Below the pieces are notes generated by a model. It worked only from the letters and a program-made list of their open reading frames with translations, was not told the origin of the DNA and made no database searches. Positions 1 to 7,771 of a stretch of DNA of 64,000 nucleotides are shown piece after piece. Positions within the stretch are counted from its first letter, which is position 1. Each line of letters starts with the position of its first letter. The position numbers were made by a program, and so were the translations under genes. Origin of the DNA: CBDDEC01 sp965226785 (GTDB lineage: Bacteria > Chloroflexota > Dehalococcoidia > UBA2979); the NCBI GenBank assembly GCA_965226785.1, contig CBDDEC010000004.1, positions 868,001 through 932,000 on the forward strand. The letters run 5' to 3'.

Positions 1-470
1 TAACTGAGTTCGTATTGCCCGGCCCACGGGACGTTCACACTCTCGGCGTCGAAGCGGAAGAACAGCACGAGCGCCACTACGATCGACAGTGCGAGGATGA
101 GCGTGAACTTGAGGCGCCAGCTCAGCCCGCCGTGCCCTCGACCGCCGGTCAGCGTGCCGAGGTCATCCCAGAAGCCGATGGCCATCGCCACGACGACGAC
201 GGCGAGGGGCAGCAGGATCGAGCCTCGCTCGAGGATGATCGAGCGGCCTTCGATCTCGAAGACGTTCGTCGCGGCCGTCACCAGCGCGACCGTGCCGTAG
301 ATGAACAGGCCGCCCATCGTCGGTGTGCCTTCTTTGACCGAGTGCGTTGAGGGACCGTCCGCCGAGATCTGCTTGCCGACGTTGCGCTCGCGCAGGCGCG
401 TGATCGTCGGCCCTCCGAGGATGAGCGCGACGACGAAGGCGGAGCCACCGACGAGTAGCGAGAAGATCAC
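1..470 (-). CDS. mraY: Phospho-N-acetylmuramoyl-pentapeptide-transferase, partial (C-terminus beyond window)
   Basis: This integral membrane enzyme transfers phospho-MurNAc-pentapeptide to undecaprenyl phosphate, making lipid I. Only the first 156 residues are visible, because the gene runs off the start of the window. The translation begins with a hydrophobic segment (IFSLLVGGSAFVVALILGG). It then shows the MraY signature HSVKEGTPTMGG at about residues 46-57, and later IGFWDD, the first acidic motif of the family. The GTG start at 468-470 overlaps the murF stop as GTGA, which is translational coupling in the usual cell-wall gene order. It has no ribosome binding site beyond what lies in the end of murF. 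Confidence 0.93.
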   Translation of the reverse strand, partial: MIFSLLVGGSAFVVALILGGPTITRLRERNVGKQISADGPSTHSVKEGTPTMGGLFIYGTVALVTAATNVFEIEGRSIILERGSILLPLAVVVVAMAIGFWDDLGTLTGGRGHGGLSWRLKFTLILALSIVVALVLFFRFDAESVNVPWAGQYELS

Positions 471-1867
471 GAGCTCACCTCCACCCCTCGCTCCTCGAGC
501 CAGTCGGCGACCAGCCGGTCCAGCCCGAGCGCCCGCGATCCTTTGACCAGCACGGCGTCGCCCGGCCGGACCGTCGCGTCGAGGCCCTGGAGGGCACTCG
601 CAGCGTCGACGTAGTGCTGAACCTCGGCCAGACCAGCCTCCTCGGCGGCACGTCCGATCTGCGCGCCCAGCTCGCCGACGGTAAGCAGCACGTCGAGGGT
701 GGCAGCGGCCTCCCGGCCAGCGGTCTCGTGGGCCGCGTCGCTCTCCTCGCCGAGTTCGCGCATGTCGCCCAGCAGTGCAACGTGACGCCCCGGCAGCTCG
801 GTGAGCAGCGTCAGCGCCGCGCTCATCGAGGCCGGGTTCGCGTTGTAGGTGTCGTCGATCAGACGAACGCCGCCGCCGAGTTCGAGAAGGCGGGTCCGCA
901 GCGGCACGTCGAGCCGTTCGAGGGCGTCGCAGACCTCGGCGAAGGCGATGTCATCGGCGAGCGCGACCGTCGTCGCGGCCAGCACGTTCGAGGCGAGGTG
1001 GCCGCCTGGGAGCGGCACGTGGACTCGCCGCGACTTGTCGCCATAGGTGATCGTCAGCTCGAAGCCCTCGACACCGCTGGAGTTGAGAGCGCTGCCTCGT
1101 ATATCGGCGTCGTCGCTGAAGCCGAAGCGCCAGACGCGCGCCGGGGTGCTCGCGGCCATGGCGCTGACGTCGGCGTCGTCGGCGTTGAGAACGGCGTGAC
1201 CGTCCGCGCGCAGCGCCTCGACCAGCTCGCGCTTGGCCGCGACGATCGTCGCCATCGACCCGGCACGTTCGAGGTGCACCGGCCCCACGTTGAGGACGAC
1301 GCCGATGTGCGGACGCGCCCACTGGCAGAGCAAGGCGATCTCGCCTGTGGTGTACATCCCCATCTCGATCACGGCGCGCTCCGTCGAGGCGTCGAGTTCG
1401 AGCAGGCAGAGGGGCACGCCGATCTCGTTGTTGTAGTTGTTGTCCGTCGCCTCGGTCCGGTAGCGGGCGCGCAGCACGGCGGCAATCATGCCCTTCGTCG
1501 TCGTCTTGCCGACGTTGCCGGTGACGCCCACGACCTCCGTGCCCTCGAGGGCATCGCGCCAGCGCGCGCCGAGCGCCTGTAGGCCCGCCAGCGAGTCGTC
1601 CACGAGGAAGCGCGCGGTCGGCTCGGTGCCGTCGATGGGACGTTCGAGGAGGCAGCCGCTCGCGCCAGCGGAGACGGCAGCGGCGGCGAAGTCGTGGCCG
1701 TCGACGCGCTCACCGGGGAGCGCGACGAAGAGATCGCCCGGCGCGGCGACGCGCGAGTCGATGATGGCGCGTACGAAGGTGGCGTCCGGACCCTCGCGGC
1801 CGCGCAGGCGGTCACCGAGCGCGCCGGCCACGAAGCTGGCGTCGAGGACGGGCGCCGGGGGGGTCAC
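467..1867 (-). CDS. murF: UDP-N-acetylmuramoyl-tripeptide--D-alanyl-D-alanine ligase
   Basis: This cytoplasmic Mur ligase adds D-Ala-D-Ala to UDP-MurNAc-tripeptide in an ATP-dependent step. At 466 residues it has normal length. The N-terminal UDP-substrate domain is followed by the P-loop GVTGNVGKTTTKG at residues 114-126. The central domain carries NNYNNEIGVP, and the C-terminal ligase domain carries DDTYNANPASM, where this family contacts substrate. Its ATG overlaps the upstream PBP stop by 4 bases, and its stop overlaps the mraY start by 4 bases, so the three genes are probably co-translated. Nothing is missing from the catalytic motifs. Confidence 0.96.
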   Translation of the reverse strand: MTPPAPVLDASFVAGALGDRLRGREGPDATFVRAIIDSRVAAPGDLFVALPGERVDGHDFAAAAVSAGASGCLLERPIDGTEPTARFLVDDSLAGLQALGARWRDALEGTEVVGVTGNVGKTTTKGMIAAVLRARYRTEATDNNYNNEIGVPLCLLELDASTERAVIEMGMYTTGEIALLCQWARPHIGVVLNVGPVHLERAGSMATIVAAKRELVEALRADGHAVLNADDADVSAMAASTPARVWRFGFSDDADIRGSALNSSGVEGFELTITYGDKSRRVHVPLPGGHLASNVLAATTVALADDIAFAEVCDALERLDVPLRTRLLELGGGVRLIDDTYNANPASMSAALTLLTELPGRHVALLGDMRELGEESDAAHETAGREAAATLDVLLTVGELGAQIGRAAEEAGLAEVQHYVDAASALQGLDATVRPGDAVLVKGSRALGLDRLVADWLEERGVEVSS

Positions 1868-3603
1868 TGTGCCGCGGCCAGCGCGACGCCCGAAGGCGGC
1901 ACATCGAGGTAGTCCATGAGCTCGGCGGCGAGCCCGGAGAACACCGGCGCCGCCACCTCTCCACCGAGGATGCGCTCGCCGCTGGGCTCATCGATCTTCA
2001 CGAGGATCGAGATCTGCGGATCCTCGTAGGGGAGGAATCCGACGAACGAGACGATCGTCGTGCCTGGGTCGTAGCTGCCGCCGGTCGACACCTCGGTCGT
2101 TCCCGTCTTGCCGGCGACCGAGTAGCCCTCGACGGTGGCGCGATGGAACGAGACGCCGTCGACGACGTCGTTCATCAGTGCGGCGACGGTGGCGGCGGTC
2201 TGTTCCGACACCACCTGGCGCACGACGACGGGCTCGTAGGTGCGCACATCGTCCTCGGTGACGACACGCGAGATCACATAGGGGCGCATCAACATCCCGC
2301 CGTTGGCGAAGGTGTTGACGGCGGACAGGATCTGCAGCGGCGTCACGTTCACGCCATGCCCGAACGAGTTCGCGCCGAGGTCGGCCAGGTACCAGTTATC
2401 GTCGGTTGGGAGTCGCATCATGCCTTCGGCCTCACCCGTCAGTCCGACGTGCGTGAGTTCCCCGATGCCGAAGCGCTGGACATAATCATAGAACACCTGC
2501 GCGCCGACTTCCTGGGCGAGCCAGACCGCGCCGGTGTTGAGCGAGCGCTGGAGCAGGGTGCGCACGTCGGTCGTGCCGTTAACGCTGAAGTCCCAGTTCG
2601 CGATGATGCGGCCGCCGATCTCGACGGGCCCCGTGTCGTTGTACGTGGTCTCCGGGGTGACACGGCCGGTGTCGATGGCGATCGCGGCGGTCAGCGTCTT
2701 GAACACCGAACCGGGCTCGTACATATCGGTCACGATGCGGTTGCGTACGCTGGCGTTGAGGTTCGGATCGTCCAGAGCGATGCCGTCCAGGCCGACCGCC
2801 GGCCAGTTGGCCATGGCGAGCACTGCACCGGTCCGAGGATCCATCACGAGGATCGAACCGCCGGAGGCGCCGTGTTCGGCGACCGCCTCGCTGAGGTAGC
2901 GCTCGGCCAGGGCCTGGATGACGCGGTCGATGGTGAGGTGGATCTCGCCGCCCGGCTCGGCGGCGCGCTCGCTGCGAGGACTGAATGCCAGCGGCCGCCC
3001 CAGCGCGTCGCGCTCCAGGGCAATCACGCCGTCGCGGCCGCGCAGGATGTGGTCGAAGTCCGCCTCGATCCCCCAGAGACCAGCCTGGTCGCCGCCGACC
3101 CAGCCGAGTACCGGTCCGGCCAGGTCACCCTCGGGGTAGACGCGAACGGCAGAAGGCAGCACGCGAACGCCCCAGAGGTCAAGCTCCTGGAGCGCCCGGC
3201 CCGAGTCGTAGTCGAGATCGCGCCTGACGCGGACATCACCGGTCTTCTCGTCCTGTCCCTGCTTGAGCAGCCCTTCGCGCGACAGGTCCAGGACCGCACC
3301 CAGCTCGGCGGCGGCGGTCCGTGCCTCGTCGGGACGCAGGTTCCACAGGTAGCGGTCGATGTAGATGTCCCAGGTGTCGATCGAGATCGCGAGCGGGTAG
3401 CCGCCAGAGTCGAGGATCGGTCCTCGCGGCGCGGGGAGGACGGCGACGCCCGCTCGCGCCTCGGATGCCTGCTTCAGGTAGCGGTCGTGGTCGGCGATCT
3501 GGAGCTGGGCGAGGCGCGCGACCACGACGAGCACGGACGCCACCATCAGCAGCGCCAGCAGGCGATGTCGCCAGGTCAGATGATCAGCGGCGCGGTCGCT
3601 CAA
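1864..3603 (-). CDS. Class B penicillin-binding protein (FtsI/PBP2-type transpeptidase)
   Basis: This is a membrane-anchored D,D-transpeptidase that cross-links peptidoglycan, and its position in the division cluster suggests septal FtsI. It has 579 residues. There is one N-terminal membrane segment at about residues 14-32, then the PBP dimerisation domain (PRGPILDSGG at 59-68) and the transpeptidase domain. All three active-site motifs are intact: S299-V-F-K302, S354-L-N356 and K499-T-G501. There is no C-terminal PASTA domain, unlike many Gram-positive orthologues. It lies 89 bases after the ftsL-like gene and overlaps murF by 4 bases. FtsI is the likely role; SpoVD/PbpB-like naming is equally possible. 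Confidence 0.93.
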   Translation of the reverse strand: MSDRAADHLTWRHRLLALLMVASVLVVVARLAQLQIADHDRYLKQASEARAGVAVLPAPRGPILDSGGYPLAISIDTWDIYIDRYLWNLRPDEARTAAAELGAVLDLSREGLLKQGQDEKTGDVRVRRDLDYDSGRALQELDLWGVRVLPSAVRVYPEGDLAGPVLGWVGGDQAGLWGIEADFDHILRGRDGVIALERDALGRPLAFSPRSERAAEPGGEIHLTIDRVIQALAERYLSEAVAEHGASGGSILVMDPRTGAVLAMANWPAVGLDGIALDDPNLNASVRNRIVTDMYEPGSVFKTLTAAIAIDTGRVTPETTYNDTGPVEIGGRIIANWDFSVNGTTDVRTLLQRSLNTGAVWLAQEVGAQVFYDYVQRFGIGELTHVGLTGEAEGMMRLPTDDNWYLADLGANSFGHGVNVTPLQILSAVNTFANGGMLMRPYVISRVVTEDDVRTYEPVVVRQVVSEQTAATVAALMNDVVDGVSFHRATVEGYSVAGKTGTTEVSTGGSYDPGTTIVSFVGFLPYEDPQISILVKIDEPSGERILGGEVAAPVFSGLAAELMDYLDVPPSGVALAAAQ

Positions 3604-3692
3604 ACTCTGTCACTTCCTCGCTGGACCCGAAGGTCCGCGCTTCCCCGCCGCTCCGCCGTGCCTCCGCTCACCCGTGTCGATCCCAGCCGGCG

Positions 3693-4175
3693 CTACTGTG
3701 CCCCCAGCAGCTGTGCGAGCAGCCGCTCCCACCAGGCCGAACCGCGCATCGCTTCGACCTCACCGGCGGCCGCTGTCTCGACGAAACGCCGAGGCACCGT
3801 GGGACCGGTCGGCGCCGGTTCATCCACGCTGATGCGGAACGCCGGATCAGCCGGGAGCATGTCCAGACCCTGGAACGCCCGTTCCTCTGCGGCGGCGCGG
3901 GTGCCCTCGTTGGCAATCGCGACCTTCACCTGGCGGATCTCGGCCTGCAGCTGCGTCCGCTCGAACTCAAGCGCGCTCAGCTCGTAGCCCAGCGTGGCGA
4001 CTTGGCTCGTCTGCAGGACCTGGAACACCCCGAGTGCGCCCAGCAGCAGCAGCACGAAGCCGAGCAGTACGGTCCGCGAGATCCGCGCCGGCAGCGCCCA
4101 CCGGCGCACGCGCGGGGGGGCGGTCGAGCCGGCGCCATCGAGCGGCAGGTCGAGGGTGCGGTCGAGCGTCGCCAT
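3693..4175 (-). CDS. ftsL: FtsL-like septum formation membrane protein
   Basis: This small bitopic membrane protein has 160 residues. It has a basic cytoplasmic N-terminus, one membrane segment at about residues 35-51 (TVLLGFVLLLLGALGVF) and then a predicted coiled coil over roughly 55-90 (YELSALEFERTQLQAEIRQV). That is the architecture of FtsL/DivIC proteins, which bridge FtsQ and FtsI at the septum. The family is poorly conserved in sequence, so the call rests on topology and on its place between rsmH and the PBP gene, where ftsL normally sits. Its ATG overlaps the rsmH stop by one base (TGATG). The region after residue 95 is Pro/Ala-rich and unlike typical FtsL. Confidence 0.75.
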   Translation of the reverse strand: MATLDRTLDLPLDGAGSTAPPRVRRWALPARISRTVLLGFVLLLLGALGVFQVLQTSQVATLGYELSALEFERTQLQAEIRQVKVAIANEGTRAAAEERAFQGLDMLPADPAFRISVDEPAPTGPTVPRRFVETAAAGEVEAMRGSAWWERLLAQLLGAQ

Positions 4176-5143
4176 CAGGCGGCCGCTTCCAACGCCTCGG
4201 CGACCCGCATCCGCGCGGAGCGAGCTCGCGGGTTGCGATCTACCTCAACGGCGCTTGGGCGCAGCACACGTCGCGGCACACCACGCAGCGAGGCGACGTG
4301 CCCGCAGGTGCAGACCGGCTGGCGCGGCGGGCAGATGCAATCGCGCGACTGCGTCGCAACGTAGTTCTTCACCTCACGGTCCTCGAGCGAGTGGAAGGAG
4401 ATCACAACCAGGCGGCCACCGGGTCGCCGCAACACGCTCTCGGCCCCGGCGAGCGCGGCTCGCAGCTGTTCGATCTCGTCGTTCACCTCGATGCGGATCG
4501 CCTGGAACGTCTGCGTCGCCGGGTGGATGCGGCCGCCCCGACCGCGGCCCAGCGCGGCCTCAACGGCCTCGCGCAGCTCGAGCGTCGAGGTCAGCGGTCG
4601 CCGCTCAACGATGGCCCGGGCGACGCGACGGCTGCGTGGCTCCTCGCCGTAGCGGTAGATGACCGCCGCCAGTCGCTCCTCGTCGTAGCTGTTCACGACT
4701 TCGGCGGCGGTGAGGGCTGAGTCGGGGTCCATGCGCATGTCGAGAGGTTCGTCGAGCTGGAAGGAGAAGCCACGCCCGGCCGACTCGAGCTGGTAGCTGG
4801 ATACGCCGGCGTCGATCAGCACCCCGTCCACCGGCGCGAAGCCGTGCTGGGCGCAGATGTCGGCGATGGTGGCGAAGTCGCCGCGGGCGAAGATGCAGCG
4901 GTCGCCGAACCGCTCGAGTCGCTCTCGCGCCAGCTCGAGCGCACCCGGGTCGCGGTCGATGGCGAGCAAACGCCCGTCGGGAGCCGATGTCTCCGCGATG
5001 CGCTCGGCGTGGCCGCCGAGGCCAGTCGTGGCGTCGATGTAGCGGCCCCCGGGGCGAACAACGAGGCCTACGAGGGCCTCGTCGAGCATCACCGGCTCGT
5101 GGTGTGGCTGCTGTTGTGGGCGTGGAGTGTGGGGAGCGGTCAC
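4175..5143 (-). CDS. rsmH: 16S rRNA (cytosine(1402)-N(4))-methyltransferase RsmH
   Basis: This SAM-dependent enzyme methylates N4 of C1402 in the P-site region of 16S rRNA. It has 322 residues, typical for MraW/RsmH. The N-terminus has the family opening HEPVMLDEALVGL, then the SAM-binding loop DATTGLGGHAERI at about residues 38-50. Further on are DGVLIDAGVSSYQLE and the C-terminal ISFHSLEDREVK motif, both diagnostic. A Cys-rich stretch (CICPPRQPVCTCGH) near residue 270 is common in this family. The gene is 21 bases downstream of mraZ and overlaps ftsL by one base, so it is part of the division operon. Confidence 0.97.
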   Translation of the reverse strand: MTAPHTPRPQQQPHHEPVMLDEALVGLVVRPGGRYIDATTGLGGHAERIAETSAPDGRLLAIDRDPGALELARERLERFGDRCIFARGDFATIADICAQHGFAPVDGVLIDAGVSSYQLESAGRGFSFQLDEPLDMRMDPDSALTAAEVVNSYDEERLAAVIYRYGEEPRSRRVARAIVERRPLTSTLELREAVEAALGRGRGGRIHPATQTFQAIRIEVNDEIEQLRAALAGAESVLRRPGGRLVVISFHSLEDREVKNYVATQSRDCICPPRQPVCTCGHVASLRGVPRRVLRPSAVEVDRNPRARSARMRVAEALEAAA

Positions 5144-5164
5144 GCCTCGGTCAACTCTCAGTGG

Positions 5165-5593
5165 CTAAGCGTCTGTGTCGTCGTCTTCTTCACCCTCGCC
5201 ACTTAGGCCGTCGAGTTCCTGGCCCCAGGCCGCGGGCGACCACAGTTCCAAGTAGTCGCCGCAGCCGACGATGACCATGCGGCCGTCACCGTCCTCCTCC
5301 GTACGAAGCTGTTGAGGCAGTAGCACTCGGCCCTGCCGGTCGAGTTCGACCGAGAAGGCGTTGTGCAGGAAGGAGCGTCGGATGCGGCGTCCGGAGCGTT
5401 GCCGGTTGCCAGACCCAGTGCCCAGACGGCGCTGAATCTCCTCGTCAAATGCGGATTCTGTGTAGAGCTCGATGCAACCTTCAGGGCCGTCCCGGAGGAC
5501 ACCCCCGTCGACGAACGCGCGCCGGTAGCGGGCGGGGATTGCTAACCGACCGCGTTCGTCGATGGAGTGTTCGAAGGTGCCGAAGAAGTACAC
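5165..5593 (-). CDS. mraZ: Transcriptional regulator / division protein MraZ
   Basis: MraZ is the ring-forming DNA-binding repressor at the head of division-wall clusters and controls its own operon. I start it at the GTG at 5591-5593, giving 142 residues beginning (M)YFFGTFEHSIDERGRLAIPARYR. This is the canonical N-terminus, and a GAGGGA ribosome binding site lies about 10 bases upstream. A longer in-frame start at 5650 would overlap the proposed operator. Two SpoVT/AbrB-like repeats are visible: DERGRLAIP near residue 11, and LDRQGRVLLP in the second half. The C-terminus ends in an acidic tail (EGEEDDDTDA). Confidence 0.94.
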   Translation of the reverse strand: MYFFGTFEHSIDERGRLAIPARYRRAFVDGGVLRDGPEGCIELYTESAFDEEIQRRLGTGSGNRQRSGRRIRRSFLHNAFSVELDRQGRVLLPQQLRTEEDGDGRMVIVGCGDYLELWSPAAWGQELDGLSGEGEEDDDTDA

Positions 5594-5618
5594 AAGGCCG
5601 ACATCCCTCGAATTCCGT

Positions 5619-5649
5619 TGGGGATGGGAATCTCTCCCATTTCTCCCCA
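5619..5649 (-). promoter_or_regulatory. Candidate MraZ operator (10-bp spaced TGGGN boxes)
   Basis: On the minus strand, TGGGG (5649-5645) and TGGGA (5639-5635) are direct repeats with an exact 10-base period. On the plus strand, TGGGA (5625-5629) and TGGGG (5619-5623) form inverted copies next to them. E. coli MraZ is known to bind TGGGN direct repeats separated by 5-nt spacers. The boxes lie between the predicted promoter and the mraZ start, which is where autorepression would act. Confidence 0.6.
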
Positions 5650-5661
5650 CATCGCTTCCGC

Positions 5662-5691
5662 AAGGTACAGATCGCCCCCATCGCGTGTCAA
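5662..5691 (-). promoter_or_regulatory. Predicted sigma70-type promoter of the mraZ operon
   Basis: On the minus strand a perfect -35 hexamer TTGACA (5691-5686) is followed after 18 bases by TACCTT (5667-5662). The latter keeps the conserved first T, second A and last T of a -10 box. Transcription would start near 5655, directly before the TGGGN boxes. Confidence 0.55.
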
Positions 5692-5816
5692 CCCCCCGAG
5701 CACGAAAAAACGGAAAATCTTCTGTCGATCCCTGAAATCACCCGTCACTGCTACGATTTCTAGGCCTTCGAGGGCGGCAGATCGGTCCTCGCGGTCGCCC
5801 CAATGAGGTAACGGCA

Positions 5817-6371
5817 ATGCCGGACGCTCCCACAAACGCCCCCGCAGCAACGCCAGATCACGGCTTCACAGCCGCGATCCTGACGATCAGCGACCTTGGG
5901 TCCCGTGGTGAGCGCGAAGACACGGCGGGCCCGGCGGTGGGCCGAATCCTCGAAGCAGCAGGGTTCAGCGTCGAGGAACGTGACATCGTCCCTGACAACG
6001 CGGAGCAGATTGCGGGCAGGCTCGTCGAATGGGCCGATCGCGGGCTCTCCCTGGTGCTAACGGCCGGCGGCACGGGCCTCGCGCCGCGGGATCGGACGCC
6101 CCAGGCGACCGCCTCCGTGATCGAGTACCGCGTCCCGGGGATGGAGGAGGCGATGCGCGCCGCAGCCGCCCCGCAGGTCCCCACCGCGATCCTCTCGCGC
6201 GGGATCGCCGGGGTGCGCGGACAGACGCTCATCATCAATCTGCCCGGCAGCGAGCGCGGCGCCACAGAGAACCTCGAGGTGGTGCTCCCGGTGCTCGCGC
6301 ACGCCTGTTCGCAGCTGCTGGGCGATGCCGCTGAGGCGCAGCAGTTGCACGGACGACTCGCCGGTGACTGA
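5817..6371 (+). CDS. mog: Molybdopterin adenylyltransferase / MoaB-Mog family protein
   Basis: This enzyme of the MogA/MoaB family adenylylates molybdopterin before molybdenum insertion. It has 184 residues. The family motifs LTAGGTGLAPRDRTPQAT (about residues 81-98) and INLPGSERG (about 140-148) are intact. The first 17 residues form a Pro/Ala-rich extension ahead of the usual start of the fold (TAAILTISDLGSRGEREDTAGP). The ATG at 5817 follows GAGGTAAC by 5 bases. A TACGAT element near 5752 may be its -10 box, in the divergent region shared with mraZ. No other molybdenum cofactor gene is in the window, so Mog versus MoaB cannot be settled by context. Confidence 0.85.
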   Translation: MPDAPTNAPAATPDHGFTAAILTISDLGSRGEREDTAGPAVGRILEAAGFSVEERDIVPDNAEQIAGRLVEWADRGLSLVLTAGGTGLAPRDRTPQATASVIEYRVPGMEEAMRAAAAPQVPTAILSRGIAGVRGQTLIINLPGSERGATENLEVVLPVLAHACSQLLGDAAEAQQLHGRLAGD

Positions 6372-7143
6372 GGCGACGCCCGAGCCCGCCTCATCGATCC
6401 GTTTCGATGTCCTCACGCTCTTCCCCGGCATGTTCCAGGGGCCGCTTGACCAGTCGATCTTGCACCGCGCCCGCGAAGCGGGGCTTATCGAGCTGGCGCT
6501 GCACGATCTCCGCGACTGGGCCCACGACCGCCACCGCACCGTCGATGACTACCCGTTCGGCGGTGGCCCGGGGATGGTGATGAAGCCCGAGCCGCTGTTT
6601 GAGGCGATCGAGGCGATCCAGCCGCTGGCCGATCCGCCCGCGACCGTCGTCCTGATGACGCCGCAGGGTCGCCGCCTCGAGCGCGCGCTCGTCGACGAAC
6701 TCGCCTCGATGCCACGATTGCTCCTCATCTGCGGCCGCTACGAGGGCGTCGACGAGCGGGTTCGCGAGCACGGGGTGGACCTCGAGGTGAGCGTCGGCGA
6801 CGTCGTCGTCTCGGGCGGTGAGTTGCCGGCGCTGCTGCTGATCGATGCGGTCGCGCGACGCGTGCCAGGCGTGCTGGGCGGCGAAGGCGCGCTCGACGAG
6901 GAGTCGTTCGAGGAGGGGCTGCTGGAGTATCCGCAGTACACGCGACCCGCCGAATTCCGCGGCTGGTCGGTGCCCGACGTGTTGCTCTCCGGCCACCATG
7001 GCGAGGTCGATCGCTGGCGACGCCTGCAGCGACTCCTGCGCACGCGACAGCGCCGGCCGGACCTCCTCGACGAGGCACAGCTGAGCCCTGCGGATCGCGA
7101 TTGGCTGGCACGCGAGGAGGACTCGGTGGAGCCGCTGGACTGA
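6364..7143 (+). CDS. trmD: tRNA (guanine(37)-N(1))-methyltransferase
   Basis: TrmD uses SAM to make m1G37 in tRNAs, preventing +1 frameshifting. The SPOUT trefoil-knot motifs are all present: RFDVLTLFPGMFQG near the start, DDYPFGGGPGMVMKPEPL, LICGRYEGVDERV, and the SAM-knot region SVGDVVVSGGELPALLLIDA. These are followed by EFRGWSVPDVLLSGHH. I choose the GTG at 6364, which gives 259 residues and only a short tail before the conserved N-terminus. It overlaps the mog stop by 8 bases. An ATG at 6325 would add 13 residues lying entirely over mog. It is followed by rplS, the common trmD-rplS pairing. Confidence 0.94.
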   Translation: MTEATPEPASSIRFDVLTLFPGMFQGPLDQSILHRAREAGLIELALHDLRDWAHDRHRTVDDYPFGGGPGMVMKPEPLFEAIEAIQPLADPPATVVLMTPQGRRLERALVDELASMPRLLLICGRYEGVDERVREHGVDLEVSVGDVVVSGGELPALLLIDAVARRVPGVLGGEGALDEESFEEGLLEYPQYTRPAEFRGWSVPDVLLSGHHGEVDRWRRLQRLLRTRQRRPDLLDEAQLSPADRDWLAREEDSVEPLD

Positions 7144-7165
7144 GCGGCCGCAGGGCACTGACACC

Positions 7166-7195
7166 TCGACGGTAGCGGACCGCGGGCTCTAGACT
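7166..7195 (+). promoter_or_regulatory. Predicted promoter ahead of rplS
   Basis: TCGACG (7166-7171) and TAGACT (7190-7195) are separated by 18 bases and match four of six positions of each consensus. Transcription would begin near 7202, so rplS would have its own promoter with a leader of about 55 bases. Confidence 0.4.
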
Positions 7196-7209
7196 GGGTG
7201 TCCTGGTGA

Positions 7210-7228
7210 CGCGCGAGTGCGTCGCGCG
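7210..7228 (+). promoter_or_regulatory. Hairpin in the rplS 5' leader
   Basis: CGCGCGA (7210-7216) and TCGCGCG (7222-7228) form a perfect 7-bp stem with loop GTGCG. It lies 30 bases before the L19 start codon, inside the short predicted leader. Ribosomal protein leaders are often autoregulated. I see no match that I can name, so the role is inference. Confidence 0.4.
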
Positions 7229-7257
7229 AACGAGCCCGACAGCCCCGGAGCCCTGCG

Positions 7258-7698
7258 ATGTCCGTTGATCTTCGTGAGCTGGCGCAGCCGCGCAATCCAC
7301 AGATCCCCGAGTTCGGCCCCGGCGACACCGTTCGCGTCCAGGCGCGCGTCGTCGAGGGCGACCGCGAGCGCCTGCAGTCCTTCGAGGGTGTGGTGATCCG
7401 CGTCAAGAATGGCGCCGCCGGTAACTTCACCGTCCGCCGCGTCGCCTCGGGCGTAGGGGTCGAGCGCACGTTCCCGTTCAACAGCCCGCGCCTGGACTCG
7501 GTCGAGGTGACGCGGCAGGGTCGCGTGCGCCGTTCGCGCCTCTACTACTTGCGTGGCCGCACCGGCCGCGCGGCTCGCGTCAAGGAGGCCCGTCGCACCG
7601 TTGCACCCGCTGCGGCGCCGCCGCCGGAGGCTGCCGCGCCCGAGAGCGCGCCCGAGAGCGCGCCCGAGAGCGAGACGGCTGCCGAAGCCGAAGAGTAG
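7258..7698 (+). CDS. rplS: 50S ribosomal protein L19 with acidic C-terminal tail
   Basis: L19 sits at the 30S-50S interface. Residues 1-115 match the whole family: PEFGPGDTVRVQARVVEGDRERLQSFEGVVI, then GVGVERTFPFNSPRLDSVEV and RRSRLYYLRGRTGRAARVKE. Family members are usually about 115 residues long, but this one has 146. The extra 30 residues are Ala/Pro/Glu-rich and contain three exact ESAP units. GGAG lies 8 bases before the ATG. The tail is low-complexity and probably disordered; I cannot assign it a function. Confidence 0.96.
   Translation: MSVDLRELAQPRNPQIPEFGPGDTVRVQARVVEGDRERLQSFEGVVIRVKNGAAGNFTVRRVASGVGVERTFPFNSPRLDSVEVTRQGRVRRSRLYYLRGRTGRAARVKEARRTVAPAAAPPPEAAAPESAPESAPESETAAEAEE
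7636..7671 (+). repeat. Three perfect 12-bp tandem repeats in the rplS tail
   Basis: The unit GCGCCCGAGAGC occurs three times in a row with no mismatch and encodes the APES/ESAP repeats of the L19 C-terminal tail. Its in-frame 12-base unit suggests expansion by slippage. Confidence 0.9.
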
Positions 7699-7759
7699 CC
7701 GGCTCCTCGAACCGCCCGTACCTATCGGCTCGTCGCATCGCGGGTGAGCGCGCGCTGCG

Positions 7760-7765
7760 TATGAT
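7760..7765 (+). promoter_or_regulatory. Leaderless -10 element of priA
   Basis: TATGAT ends 6 bases before the priA ATG, and no Shine-Dalgarno sequence lies upstream of that ATG. Transcription would begin at or next to the start codon. Confidence 0.55.
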
Positions 7766-7771
7766 GGTCGT

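Noticed and set aside
15..350. Plus-strand reading frames at the window start
   Set aside because: They are antisense to mraY, whose minus-strand translation has clear family motifs.
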